From positions 21,985,756-22,049,755 of the forward strand of contig NC_080055.1 of assembly GCF_026212465.1 (NCBI RefSeq): 64,000 nucleotides of DNA, written 5' to 3'. Source of the stretch: Amaranthus tricolor (taxonomy: Eukaryota > Streptophyta > Magnoliopsida > Caryophyllales > Amaranthaceae). Below are positions 46,331 through 59,300 of this stretch, one piece after another (position 1 is the first letter of the stretch; each line of letters starts with the position of its first letter). The notes beneath the pieces were generated by a model. It saw nothing but the letters and a program-made list of their open reading frames with translations, was not told the origin of the DNA and made no database searches. The position numbers and the translations under genes were made by a program.

Positions 46331-49300
46331 ATGCTTTCTAGACCATGTTTTAATCTCCATAATTTGGAGGAATTACCAGAGTTAGACCAAAAAATGGGGA
46401 GAATTCCATCAGTGATGACAAAACCCGGGATCATTCCTGAATTTGATGATCTTTCATCTCCCCATTTTATTGGACAAAGAAGAATCATTGTTGCAAATCA
46501 ATTGCCTTTAAAATCTTTTAAAGAAGATACAAAATGGATGTTTGAATTTGATGAAGATGCTCTTTCATTGCAGTTAAAAGATGGGTTAGACCCTAAGATT
46601 GATGTTCTTCATATTGGGTGTTTAAAAGTTGAGATTGATATTTCAGAACAAGAAGAAATTTCCCAATTCTTATTGGAGAAATTTAAGTGTTTACCAGTAT
46701 TTTTACCTCCAGAGATTCACAACAAATTCTATCATGGTTTTTGTAAGCATTATTTATGGCCTTTATTTCATTATAAACTTCCTATAACTTCTAATCATGG
46801 TGCTGCTTATGATATATCCAATTGGCGTGCTTATGTTAGTGCTAATATGGTATTTGCTCATAAGATTATTGAGGTACTTAGGAGTAGAGGGGGTGAAGAT
46901 TTCATTTGGATACATGATTATCATCTTATGTTAGTCCCTACCCTTTTGAGAAGGAGAGCTTTTAGGGTTAAAGTTGGGTTCTTTTTGCATAGTCCTTTTC
47001 CATCTTCTGAAATTTTTAGGGTTATACCTGTTAGAGAAGAAATTTTAAGGGGTTTATTGAATGCTGACCTTGTTGGGTTTCATACTTTTGATTATGCTAG
47101 ACACTTTTTATCATGTTGTAGTAGAATGTTGGGGTTGGATTATAAGTCTAAAAGAGGGTATTTAGGGATTGATTATTATGGTAGAACTGTTAGTATTAAG
47201 ATTTTACCAGTTGGGATTCATATGGGTCAACTTCAATCTTTGATGTCATTAGATGAAACAGCTAAAAGGATTATGGAGTTAAAGAAACAATTTGAAGGGA
47301 AATTTGTGATGGTGGGTGTTGATGATATGGATGTTTTGAAAGGAATTGGTTTTAAGTTTATGGCATTAGGGTATCTTTTGAAATGTCAGCCAAAATTTAG
47401 GGGTAAATTGGTTCTTGTTCAGATTGCAAACCCGGCAAGAAGCCAAGGGATTGATGTACAAGAAGTCGAAAATGAAACCCATCAAATTGCTAAGGAGATT
47501 AATGAGAAGTATGGTTATCAAGGGTATACTCCTATTGTTTTTATCAATGACTATGTTTCTACCTTAGAGAAGGTTGCCTATTATGCGATTTCGGATTGTT
47601 GTTTGTTGAATGCCGTGAGAGATGGGATGAATCTCGTGCCTTACAAGTACACAGTTTCTCGCCAAGGTACTCCGGTGTTGGATTCCGCTTTAGGAATTGA
47701 CTCGTCTATGCCTAAGAAGAGTGTGATTATTGTCTCAGAGTTTGTTGGGTGTTCGCCTTCCCTTAGTGGGGCGATAAGGGTCAATCCGTGGAATGTGGAG
47801 CAAGTATCCGAGGCAATGCACGAGGCTATCGGAATGAATGATAACGAAAAACAGTTGAGGCACGAACAACATTATAAGTATATTAGTTCTCATGATATTG
47901 CATATTGGGCTAGGAGTTTTGATCAGGATCTTGTGAGAGCTTGTGGTGATCCCTTTTCGAAGAGATGTTGGGGTGTTGGATTCGGGTTAACTTTTAGGCT
48001 CGTGGCGTTGCCTCCGGACTTCAGAAAACTTTCAGTTGATCACATTAAGGCTGCATATAAGAATACGAACAGTAGGCTGATCTTGCTCGATTATGATGGA
48101 ACTATGACACCACAATCATCTGTCGACATGGCGCCTACTCCGGAAGTGTTGTTGCTGTTAAATATTTTGTGCTCGGATCCAAAGAATACTGTTTTTATTG
48201 TGAGCGGAAGAAGCAAAAGCACTCTTAGCAAGTGGTTCTCTTCATGTGAAAAGCTCGGTCTTTCAGCCGAGCATGGTTATTTTACTCGGTAATTGCTGAT
48301 ATGATCTATTTCATATCGATAATGCTACTTTCCATGTAACTTTTCTTGAAATTTGAAAGATTTCCTCTTTGTGTAGGTGGAATAAGGACTCGTCCTGGGA
48401 GTCGAGTATGCCTGGAACAGATTTTGAATGGAAGAAAATTGTTCGTCCCATAATGGAGCTCTATGCAGAATCGACCGATGGTTCTTCCATAGAGTACAAG
48501 GAAAGTGCATTGGTGTGGCATTATCAAGACTCCGACCATGATTTTGGGGCATGTCAGGCGAAAGAATTGCTTGATCATTTGGAAAACGTACTTGCTAATG
48601 AGCCTGTCGTTGTTAAACGTGGCAAGCATATAGTCGAAGTGAAACCGCAGGTGACGTTTCTTTATCATGTCGTAGTTTTCATTAATCTGTGTTGTGTAAC
48701 TGAAAGAAACGTTTGCGTTTCTGTTTGTAATCTGCGAATTGAACACTTCTAATTCTCTGTGTCGCATAACTGGTGGTGATAGTTCTAAATACAAAAAATA
48801 GACTCTTTAGCTTTAATCTGTATTTCGTTAATGCCCTCTGACTAATGAATCCGATATACTATCATCCATATTACTCAGACTTTTTATTTTGCTTTACGTA
48901 CTCGTGTCCGATCCTTGATGCTCAGACATTGGTAACACTTAAACGCTTCAGTTTAGGCATAAAATTGAATATTTAGACGTGTTCGACACTTGGGCACGTA
49001 TTAGTATCCGACATAGTACCCAAGTCGAAGTAACATAGACTATCATAGAGAATTTCTTTAAGTTATACTCTGAAAATGATTTATGTTTTGATTCGAAGGG
49101 CGTGAGCAAAGGTATTGTGGTGGAAAATCTTATAGCGACGATGAAGAACAAGGGTAAACCAGCAGATTTCGTGCTGTGCATAGGAGATGATCGTTCTGAC
49201 GAAGATATGTTCGAGGGTCTCAGTCGTACAACCTCCAGCCCTTCGTTGCCGCCTATTCCAGAAGTGTTCGCCTGCACAGTCGGGCAGAAACCAAGCATGG

Positions 49301-49428
49301 CAAAATATTATCTCGACGACAGTTCTGAAGTCATCACCCTGATCGAAGGACTTACCGGTGCAAGCGTGCTGCAGCAACCGAAGCCGACTGATTCACAAAT
49401 TGGTACCAACGATAGCAAGTTTTTCTAG
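46331..49428 (+). CDS. Class II trehalose-6-phosphate synthase-like protein
   Basis: Three exons (46331-48288, 48377-48650, 49099-49428) give 853 aa, the usual length and exon layout for plant class II TPS proteins. An N-terminal GT20 glucosyltransferase-like domain (about 55-540) contains WIHDYHLM, SPFPSSEIFR, IANPARSQG and VSEFVGCSPSLSGA. A C-terminal HAD phosphatase-like domain (about 580-835) contains DYDGT (587-591), SGRSKSTLSKW and GDDRSDEDMFE. Active class I enzymes have an Arg in a VDRLD-type motif that binds the donor phosphates; here it is VDDMD, with Asp332 in its place and Lys337 kept. Class II proteins are generally considered poor or inactive synthases with regulatory roles in sugar signalling, so that is the likely role. 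An in-frame Met 27 codons upstream (46250) adds a hydrophobic stretch unlike the family, so I chose the Met of MLSRPCFNLHNL. The TPS8-TPS11 group is likely, but the number is not assignable by eye. Confidence 0.93.
48869..49036. mobile_element. MITE in TPS intron 2
   Basis: Starts with tattactcagact and ends with aagtcgaagtaacata, imperfect inverted repeats. It shares caatgtctgagc-type and ttaggcataaaattgaata text with the element in CNGC intron 3 (55662-55803). Confidence 0.65.
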
Positions 49429-51176
49429 ACTAGAATCCTTAAAGCAGATTATGATGAGAAAAATGTAGGGAAAAAGAAACTTTGTACAGCGAAGTATATG
49501 TTTTTTTTCGTTTCTACAAAGTATTTAGGAAAGACAAGTGAATAGTTTTCTTTTTACTGATAACAACAGAATTTGCGGATACCATTTTGCTGCATATGTG
49601 TAAGACAATTTTTTCAAGTTACTGATTCTTTTCAATATTCTCTTTGTTATCACTAACGGTAAGGATGTAAGGTTATAGATCGAGGTATTCTTTTGCTTTT
49701 CTTATATCCGCTATCAAAGTCATAGTGCAATAACAAAGCCGTATCTGTCAAGTTGTAAAGGTTTTCCGATAAATTTATGTGATGTAAAGTTGTATAAGAT
49801 TTGTGGGCCTTTTCGAGGATATTTCATTTTCTGCAGATGTTTGATGTTTTGATAAATGCATTACTCTCGTTAACATGTTATTGTGATTGCAACTGCAAAC
49901 GCATTTTTTGCCCTATGATCTCGGTAAATGGGTAAAGGTGGAGCTTCACCTTATCTTGAGTTCATCTCAATTAAGGAAACATCTAGTGAAGGTTGAATAA
50001 TTGTTATAAAGTACATTAGCCAACTAGCCAGGAAGTAGTGCAAGTAATGATGTATTAGTACTAGACTAATTACTAGTATTGACGTTTAACAGTACTTATA
50101 ATGATGTGTCCTTTATATTTTGTCAAAATTAGCCAAAGAAGTATGCCAACTTTTATGTTGAATTAAATTTTGGCATTATTATTATTAAAATTAGTTAAAA
50201 GTATATTCAAAGTAATTAGGTATTTTAAATGGATTTTTATAACTTGGGAAGTTGGACACATCACACAAGTACATCCATAATAGCTAAAGTACATTCTACC
50301 CTAATGAAATTGTGTGACAAGTAAGATATGAATTTCTGATATCTCGTATTCCTTTTTAGAAGGCAAGTATTATCAGTCAATTTTTAGGACTAGCTCATGG
50401 CTCATGTCAGTTTGCGTGAATTTAAACTATTGGATAAGCTTGTCCGGTTGTAGTTATGGTGTGGGATTAGAACTAGATAATATTAAGTTGATTTGGGGTA
50501 AGTTTAAATATGATTTGTCGAATGATTCAGTGTTAATATTTGAGCGATTGTCAGAATCAAGATTAATTTATAGAGTGATTCATGAACTAATTCATTGCCG
50601 CTGTTTTTTCAGTTTAAGGAGAGATCTATAAATTTGTGCATTATATATGTAAATTTCTTCCAAACAGATGACGCCAACATCTTGCGTTGCATCATATGAT
50701 CCTCCTCACCCTATTGATAGAAGTAAGTGTCAATCTTTTTGGTCAACGCTCAATAAGCTTTGAGACACGCTCCTAGCCATTGTAAATATGTTTGGCTATG
50801 TGGTCTCCATAGTTAGGAATGTGGTGGCTTTGTTTGGACCAATAGGCATTGGTTTGACAAGTTAATATGCAAACTCAACACCTTAGCTTGTGTAGGCCCT
50901 CCTCAAATGACCACCAACAAGCAACAATAGATTTGCTAACAACATCGCTGTTAAATTAGTAGTAGTCTAGGACCTTTGAGTAGGAGGAATAAATCTACCC
51001 ACAAATTTAGGAGGGTAATAAGTCTTCACTATAATATCTAGCCTCATTACCCATTTAGTCATCTCCATACATAGGGTTGAGGAAATGAAATACAAGATTA
51101 TGAAAAATTAGAAATAAATAAGCATTTCTTACAAAAAAAAAAAATTCATAAATAAACTTCGGTTAAATTTATATCC

Positions 51177-51467
51177 AAAAATAAGCGCCTTCAGACCAAT
51201 TCTAAGGGTTGGTTTTCGTTTGTTGTTACTAACCGCGGACCATTACTAAAGTTGAGTCAAAGGAAGTCAGCTCAAAAATTGCCCGCTCTTAATAACAGAG
51301 GCCGATTACTTGGTTGAATTTTGTTGACACAGCTTCAGTAATGACCCCCTATTAGTAACAGCGAACGATTCTTTGGCGGACTTTTTTGACTCATCCTTAG
51401 TAATGATCCGCTGTTGTTAAATGCAAAAATACCCAAACCTTAGCATCAAAATGGAAGGCGCTTATTT
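51177..51467. mobile_element. MITE with aaaaataagcgccttc ends
   Basis: The left end aaaaataagcgccttc is mirrored at the right by gaaggcgcttattttt, a perfect 16-base inverted repeat. Inside are further inverted words around actaaccgcggaccatt and cttagtaatgatccgctgtt. About 290 bases, non-coding. Confidence 0.75.
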
Positions 51468-52274
51468 TTTTGAAATAAGTTTACTCCAAATTTATTTTTT
51501 GACTTTTTTTAACGTAAATTTGCTTAATGATTTTAAATTTTCCAAGATTATGTACATGTGATTAGGTACTAATCCTACAAGCTATCTCTCTACACCTTCT
51601 TGCTAGGACATCTAAACCTTGTTATATTTCGCTCATAGGGTCATCTCTAGCATGTCTAGTACTAAGATCACCTTGATTACCTTTGACTAAACAAACCCTT
51701 TTCCCGTCAATATTAACAGATTATCCATGCACACAATGACGAAGCCACATCGAGGAATAGAAGAAGTGATACACTTTATTTCTATATGTATTTTTCCTTC
51801 TTTCACATTGCATTTGAAGGCTTTTTCATGGCAATTATATTATATTACACTCGATTATAAACATGGATTTCAATGCATGATCATGTATTATACTGATTTT
51901 ATTATTTTCGCCTTTTTCTTTATATTTCAAATATTTTTTAGTATAAAATAGACTCCTAGTGCTTTGACTCTTATTCTTGTGTTTCAAATCTTGGAAGCAT
52001 TAGTAAATAATTCATTTTTTTCTTTTAATTCACTTATGTTTTCTTTATTGTTTTACTCAATTGTGTGTGGCTTTAATCAATCCAAGTTTGTTCATAAATT
52101 CATGGCAAGTCAAATTTTATCTAGAGTTGGGGATGAATATATGTGTATAAAAACACATTTTTTTATCCGTTTTGGCCAATTTTTATTTTCTTTATTTTCC
52201 ATGAACCATTTATTTCAAAAATAGAACCATAAATAAAAAATTAACTATCCAATAATAAAATGACCATAATTAAT

Positions 52275-52526
52275 GCTCCATTCGTTTCTTTTCAAACGTC
52301 CTATTTGCTTTTTGCACATTTACCAATGTGCTAATTCAATCTTTAATATCTATAATTGTGCATAATTAAAAACAATGAAAAATAGATATTAATATACCTT
52401 ATGTTAAGATGAATCAAACAACATTTCATTTGACTATGTTTTAATTTATAAATTAAGAATAATTAGTAATTAATATACAATAATACTTAAAAAATAAATG
52501 TGAAGTTTGAAAAGAAATGAAGGACA
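52275..52526. mobile_element. Stowaway-like MITE
   Basis: The left end gctccattcgtttcttttca is complementary, with few mismatches, to the right end tgaaaagaaatgaaggac. The flank dinucleotides are less clear than in the other Stowaway-like copies. Confidence 0.6.
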
Positions 52527-53308
52527 TAAATCAATTATTAATAACATGAAAAAAAAATCAATAACGTAACCAAGCAAATCGTGATCCCTCCTCAAGTTCC
52601 ACAAAACAAACACCTTCCCTATGAATTGGATGGAAACATCACATGTAGCTTGTGAGTTGTTGTCGTTAGCAAGTCTTCAGTCAAATTGTCTTAATGTGAG
52701 ATGGATCCATATAGACAACTCATTTATAAGAAAAAAAATTAACAATGAAATCTGAGTATGCACTTATATAAAAATTCTCAATAAAAAATAAGTGATTGTG
52801 TGTGAATACGTATTGGAAAATACTACTACTTCTCTCTCTTCACTTTTGACTCTTCCTTTGTTTAGTCAACATTATTGATTATCTCATCTTCTAAGCTTTT
52901 CCTCCGTCAATTCTGATTCCCTTTTTCTTCCTTCACTCAGTAAAAGTTACTGTATCTATTACTTCACCCATTCACCCATTCACCCATATCAGCTAACAGA
53001 AATTAACAAATTCCAGTAATTTGGAGACTTGCCCAGAAAAAACAATTTCTTTTTTTTTTTTTTTGGTTTGGGTTTCCATTTTGAGCCTTGAATTTTGTCC
53101 CATTCTCTTATTGAAGAAAAAAAAGTTGTGGGTTTTCTACTTGATTGGGTGTTTGTACAGATTCAAGATCTGAACTTCAGCAAATTTGTGTTGTCTACTC
53201 ATGAATTTTAATGGGTTTTCTTTTGTTGGAAGACGTGTTCTTTAAGTTACTGTTTTGTTACTGATATAGGTTACTGAATTTGGTATGTTAGGTTTTAGTT
53301 AATTTGGC

Positions 53309-56300
53309 ATGGAGTTGAAGAAGGAAAAAACAGTAAGGTATGTACATACTTCATACTAGGTTCTTACATTTTATTCAATTATGTGTTGATTTTTGATATG
53401 ATATAATTTAGGGTTTTTAATTGGTGAATTTATGTTTATGATGTGTATAATGATGCATTTATAGGTTCTATTCTGGAGGGAAAAATGACCCAGATATAGT
53501 ACTGCCAAAATCAGACCCCACAAGATTAGATAAGTCATCTTCTGTTTATAAGCATTCATCAATTTATTTTAATGGTGGTGGAACTTTAAGTGCTAGTGGT
53601 AGAATAGGTGAACCATATAAGTATGGTAAGTCTAAGGTTTTTCCAGAGGAAGAAGAAACATGGAGGAATAAAATATTAGATCCTGGTAGTGAAATTGTGT
53701 TGAAATGGAACAAGGTTTTTATTGTTTCTTGCTTGTTGGCTCTATTTATTGACCCACTATACTTTTATCTGCCTGGTATAAGTGGGGATAATAAGACTTA
53801 CTGTGTGAAAACTGATTTGCATTTGCAAATTGTTGTCACCCTTTGGCGGACCGTTGCGGATCTTTTTTACCTTTTGCATTTGATTATTAAATTTAGAACA
53901 GCTTATATTGCTCCGAGTTCTCGGGTTTTTGGAAGGGGTGAGCTTGTAAGGGACCCCAAGATGATTGCACGGAGGTACATTAAGTCCGATTTCTTCATTG
54001 ATCTTATTGCCACATTGCCTTTGCCCCAGGTATGATAGGTTCATCTTCATTTCAATTTTGTTTTCGATTAGTATTCTGATCATTCAAGTATGTTTCAAGT
54101 ATTGCAGCATCATTTTTGCCATAAAAGATGCTCTTTGTTGATCACTAAAAGTACCTGAAATGGGAGATACTCACTAATTTACTATGATGACATGTTTGCT
54201 AACAAGTCATAGATAGTGGCATAGTGTGTAAATTTTATGAACTAAGTGGGATGTTTGGTATGATAAGGTAAAATGTAATGCAAATGAAATGTTAAATAGA
54301 GGTAAGGGTAATGGTAAGTGTTATTTTTATTATTTGTTTGGTATGAAGAGAGCAAAGAGAATGAGGTAAGGGAATTTGTTACAACACTATTAACGACGGT
54401 AACAAATTAGAGAATTCCATTTCCTGAAAGTAACGTAAACAATTACTTTGGAGTCAAAACAAACAATATGTAATGCATTGAGTTATGTGTTTCCGTTAGT
54501 GATCTTTTAAAAATGGATACCAAACACGCCCTTATAGTGTAGTTTTTCATAAAAAATAGTATGTCTTAAGGGAATGAAAGTGTGAAACTCAATCTATAGA
54601 TATGTGTTTTTCGTTGTAGATTTTCATACCACCTATACCACTCTTTCAATCGGTAATAAATGAAATATATTTTGTTAAGAAAAAAGAAATCTTTGGAGAC
54701 AAGCAAGCATGAACATAAACCTTTACATGTGTTCCTAGAAAAATCACTAAAATTTCATTACCATTACCAATTTTTAACACCATGTACCAATCATGCTATG
54801 AGTTTAAGCAACACTACTTGAGAGTTGAGATACCTTTCTCGAGTGGACGAAATACCAATTAACAAAATATATCGTTTTTCCGGAAAACTTGGTCTGTTGA
54901 AGCTTTTTATCTCAGAGAAGTATAACACACTACAGATAGAAATGAATTTTCCAAGTTTGTCTTATTAGAGAATCAACTCTTATTGGCTTTCAACAATGGA
55001 CTAGGAAGAGATTGATTGTGATTTGTAGTAGTAGCTCATAATGATTGTTAAGGCCAAATTCCCGTCGTGCCATAAAAGATGTATACCATTTACTTAAGCC
55101 TATAATTTGTTTCCTTATTTTAATGGACTCCTGGTTCTCCGTCTTTGTGATTCACCGTTTGTATTTGATTTTTTGTTGTGCAAATTTCCATTTGTAGAAT
55201 GTTGCTAATTTGCTCATTTGTAAAACCATTTTACATCAACATTTATCTGTTCTTTTCTAAATACTTTTGTAGTTTGTTATCTGGTTCATTATTCCTGCAT
55301 CAAGAACTCCAAGAACTGATCACAATAACAACGCTCTCGCCCTCATTGTTCTCCTTCAGTATATTCCTCGATTATATCTTATTTTCCCCTTAAGCTCTGA
55401 AATCATAAAGGCTACTGGAGTTGTCACGAAGACTGCGTGGGCGGGTGCGGCATACAATTTGCTATTGTATATCTTGGCCAGCCATGTATGTACATCAATA
55501 TGTTTTTTGGTTTTAGTTATGGCTTCTTGAACCCTTGCTCTGCCATGTTATAAATGAGCACACAAGTTCATGTCTAATTAATAAGGGGTTTGATTATTAA
55601 CATTTCCAAGGTGTTATCATTGTGATCTCTAAAAGGTGGTAGGATATTATTGATTTCAACCTATATTACTCGGACACTTCATTTTTCTTAGACATTGGTA
55701 TGGTACTTAGACACTTCATTTTAGGCATAAAATTGAATATTAAAAGTATCCGACACATGGATGCGTACCAGTTTCCGACATCAGTACCTGAGTCCAAGTA
55801 ACAAGATTACAACTGATTTTTTCTGAAAATTTTTGTTTGAGTTGAGGAGAATCGGGTCAAAATAAACCTCAGAATAACTGCTTTACTCAGTGATTTTGAA
55901 TTTTTGCCATCCTTCTAATATTATTATCTCGGTTTTCACTCAGTACAAGTCGCTGCGACTCATTGCATTCAACTGTGTTTCTTGTGCCATGCTTCTGTTA
56001 TGCAGGTTCTTGGGGCAGCATGGTATTTACTATCAATTGAAAGGTATACACACTGTTGGAAGTCAAACTGTAGACAAGAAAAAGGCCCTCCAAAATGTGT
56101 ACTTCATTTTTTGGATTGTGACATCTTCAACAATCTAGATCGCGTGGCCTGGGCTAACACAACTACTGTATTCAGCAACTGTGATCCAAAACAAAGTAGC
56201 AGTTTCCCCTACGGAATTTTCGAGGATGCAGTGCAAAAAAAGGTTGTCTCCTCCAACTTTATCCGGAAATATTTCTATTGTTTATGGTGGGGCTTGCAGC

Positions 56301-59300
56301 AATTGAGGTATGCTTCCAAACTTTCTTAATTGACCAATTTTTATGCTAGTATAATGATGTATTTGTCTTTGTTGAGTATTCTGGCGTGCACTTGTGAAGG
56401 AGCTAGACCACGTTAGTGGAAATTTATTGTTTATTATTCAGTTAGCGAGCTTTATTATAAGAGTTAGCATGGGTCGTTACTATAAGATTGACAACAAGAC
56501 TATCATATTTGGTTTATGATTGCACACTCGAAAATGTCAAATTTCAAACAAAGTACTGAGTAGTGAGTACTGACCATTGTTCACCTGTCTCTGAGAAGCT
56601 TTTATGTTGGGTTGGTTCCCACATTTTGTTCCTTGTTAATTTTTTGTGCACAGTGTCACATGGTTTACTAATTGTCTTGCGAATCGCAAATCTAAAAAAG
56701 CGAATTATGGTTGGTTTTAGGCTTTTTTAAAACCATTTTGAGAGCGAATCGTGAATCCAAAAGGCGAACTAATTAGCGAACTATGTTTCACTGTTTGTGC
56801 AAATTTAACCAAGCTACTTAATCTTATTGTACTATCGGTTGAATTCCTTTACATCTTTTTGATTGCACTCAATTTTATTGATAAAAGTCAATTGGATTAC
56901 TATTGTGGAAGGGAAGACTTATATTTACTTGCTCATGAAATTATGGTTCTTGGAAGGTTGTCGAATTAGGAAATTCGGACGCAAACTATTGGTCTGACTT
57001 TTTTAGAGCCCTAGTCCCTATGCCATTCATGTGAACAAATCTAAACATGTTGTGGAAGTTTGTTAGAACCTATCGATGGTAGTTATGGTGTAGTGGATAT
57101 CAATTTCTTTGATACATAGGAGAGAAATATATTGGGAAGACACTTAAGAGGTTGTCAAATTTCACCATTTGCAAAGGGGAGTTAAGGAGAATGACTTTCA
57201 AGAGAATGACTTTCACTTGAAAGGATCATTGAAAAGATAACTTAGAATGTCTGAAAAAAACTATACCCTAAAAAATCGTTAGTTATTTTCTTTCAAAGTG
57301 CATGTCCAAATCAACAAGAGAATTTTCTCATACACTCTTAGTAAATAAACCTCTGTGCATCCTTCTCTTCCGAGCTACACCTTACCCATGTTGACATGAC
57401 AAATGCATGCATAAATCAAGTGTAGAAGTTAGCCCATCGTGCGAAAACACGGTAATGGACACAGTTGCGGTAACAAACGATGAAGCGGTTGCCTTACCGC
57501 CAAATATCAGCCTATACCATGAAATGTCGCTTAGAACGACCTAAAATGCGGGTGTTTTTACACCTTTACGATGCAGGAAAGACCGGTTTGGTAAATTTAA
57601 TGGCCTTTATGATACGACCTATATGATACGATGGGGCCTTTTTTTTGCATAATGACTCAGCTAGTGCAGTCGAACACGACAATCTTGTTATCTTATCTCT
57701 TACCTTATATTTTGATGTAAAACAAACTGTAGTACTTGCGATCTTCAGACTTTGTTCCTTTCAAGTGTGAAGTAACACAATGATAAATTAAACTTTAATT
57801 TTGATTTTTCAAAAATATTTAGTTCATACCATAGTAATTTTCTTTTACATGAAGATATAATTTTTTTGTCATGTTTACGTTTGTGTCAAAATTCCAGACC
57901 TTGTGCCGGTGCCCCAAAATTTTAGCTTTGACGAAGCCTATTCTCAGACATGTGTCGGACTCTAAAACATGTCTTTATGTCCAGATAGCAACTTTGCAAC
58001 CAATATATTTTGCAACGAAAATGTTTGTTCGCATCCTGCCTTTTCTTTGACAGCTGCCCTAGTGAAATGAAAAGCGTTTCATGCTTTTATCGTTCCAAGT
58101 TTGAGTGCTAGGGAAAACCATGGACAAATTACTATTAAGCAAATAACAACAGCTCTTAACTGAACTGGAGCCGCTTTTATAATGCAACTAAACTTTTTAA
58201 TAAAGAGTATGGAGTAAATCTAACCTGTTCGTAACCCATATTTCATAGCTGAAAGCTGATTGCTCTATTAATACAATTTACTCGGACGTTATGCTAATAA
58301 GGTTTCAGTACATTTCTTCTGGTAGGTCAAGCCACATGTCCAATTTTCTATATTAGTAAATAGGTTGGAAGATATTATTTCTTGAGTATTCATTGTACTT
58401 GACATATTTGGTGCATGGAATGTTTATGAGCAAGAATATTGTTCTCAGTGAAGCAAAATTGATGTGTAAACAAGATGAGAAACCTTGTTACAAAATGATA
58501 AATTAAAGGGGTCACACGTTTTTTGGTATATTTTTTTGTATGATCAGATTAGTTAGGGGAACTCTCACCCTAAGCTAAAGGTATAGCAAAGAGGAACTCT
58601 CACTCTATTGCGTGGGGTAGTTTAGATAAGGGAACTCTCACCAAATCACAAACTACAAGTCTTAACTATGGGAACTCTCACCAAAATTACTACTCTTCAA
58701 ATTTGGAACACTCAAATTTGGACAATTAAAATTGACTAAACACAAGTCAAGTTCAATAAACAAAACACAAGTTTTTTTGGCAAATTTCTGGATGGATTTT
58801 CATTAATAATCAGCATGCTATTTATAGACTTAGTACACCCACTAATTGCCTTTACAACTTCCCCAATTAATAGCAACAAAACAAAATAAAATGCTGAAAA
58901 TAAAAAGGTGATTAAAGGGCTCATAACCGTCCACTTTAATCCCCATTACAAACCCTTTGAATTCCAAGACTGATTGGAATTAATTCCCATCAATGAGAGT
59001 AAAAACCAGCTTTAAACATGACCCTTTGTATTCCAAGGCTGATTGGAAGTTAATGAGATTAAAAACCAGCTTTAAACATGGCCCTTTGTATTCAAAGCTG
59101 TTTGGAATTAATTCCTTGTAATTGAAGTCTTTAAGGAAGAATCCAACTAACTTAATCTGTAATTAGTCATGCTCAGCAAAGTGCAACCATTTGAGGAACT
59201 ATACGGACCATGCATACTAAGATCATAATAGGACTTGGACAAAATTAATTCCCTTGCATTGGATTGGACTTGGACATCTTGGACATTCGTACCTTGACCA

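Larger units (their letters stand above)
49429..53308. other. Intergenic region between TPS and CNGC
   Basis: The first ~350 bases are probably TPS 3' UTR. Near 50690-51080 a stretch resembles retroelement-derived DNA on the minus strand, but I could not define ends. Two MITEs (51177-51467 and 52275-52526) follow. From about 52800 the DNA becomes pyrimidine-rich and is likely the CNGC promoter and 5' UTR. Confidence 0.5.

Noticed and set aside
57420..57640. GC-richer block in CNGC intron 4 with gcggtaaca and gttgccttaccgcc words
   Set aside because: It could be an old MITE core, but no inverted ends were found and no coding frame is present.
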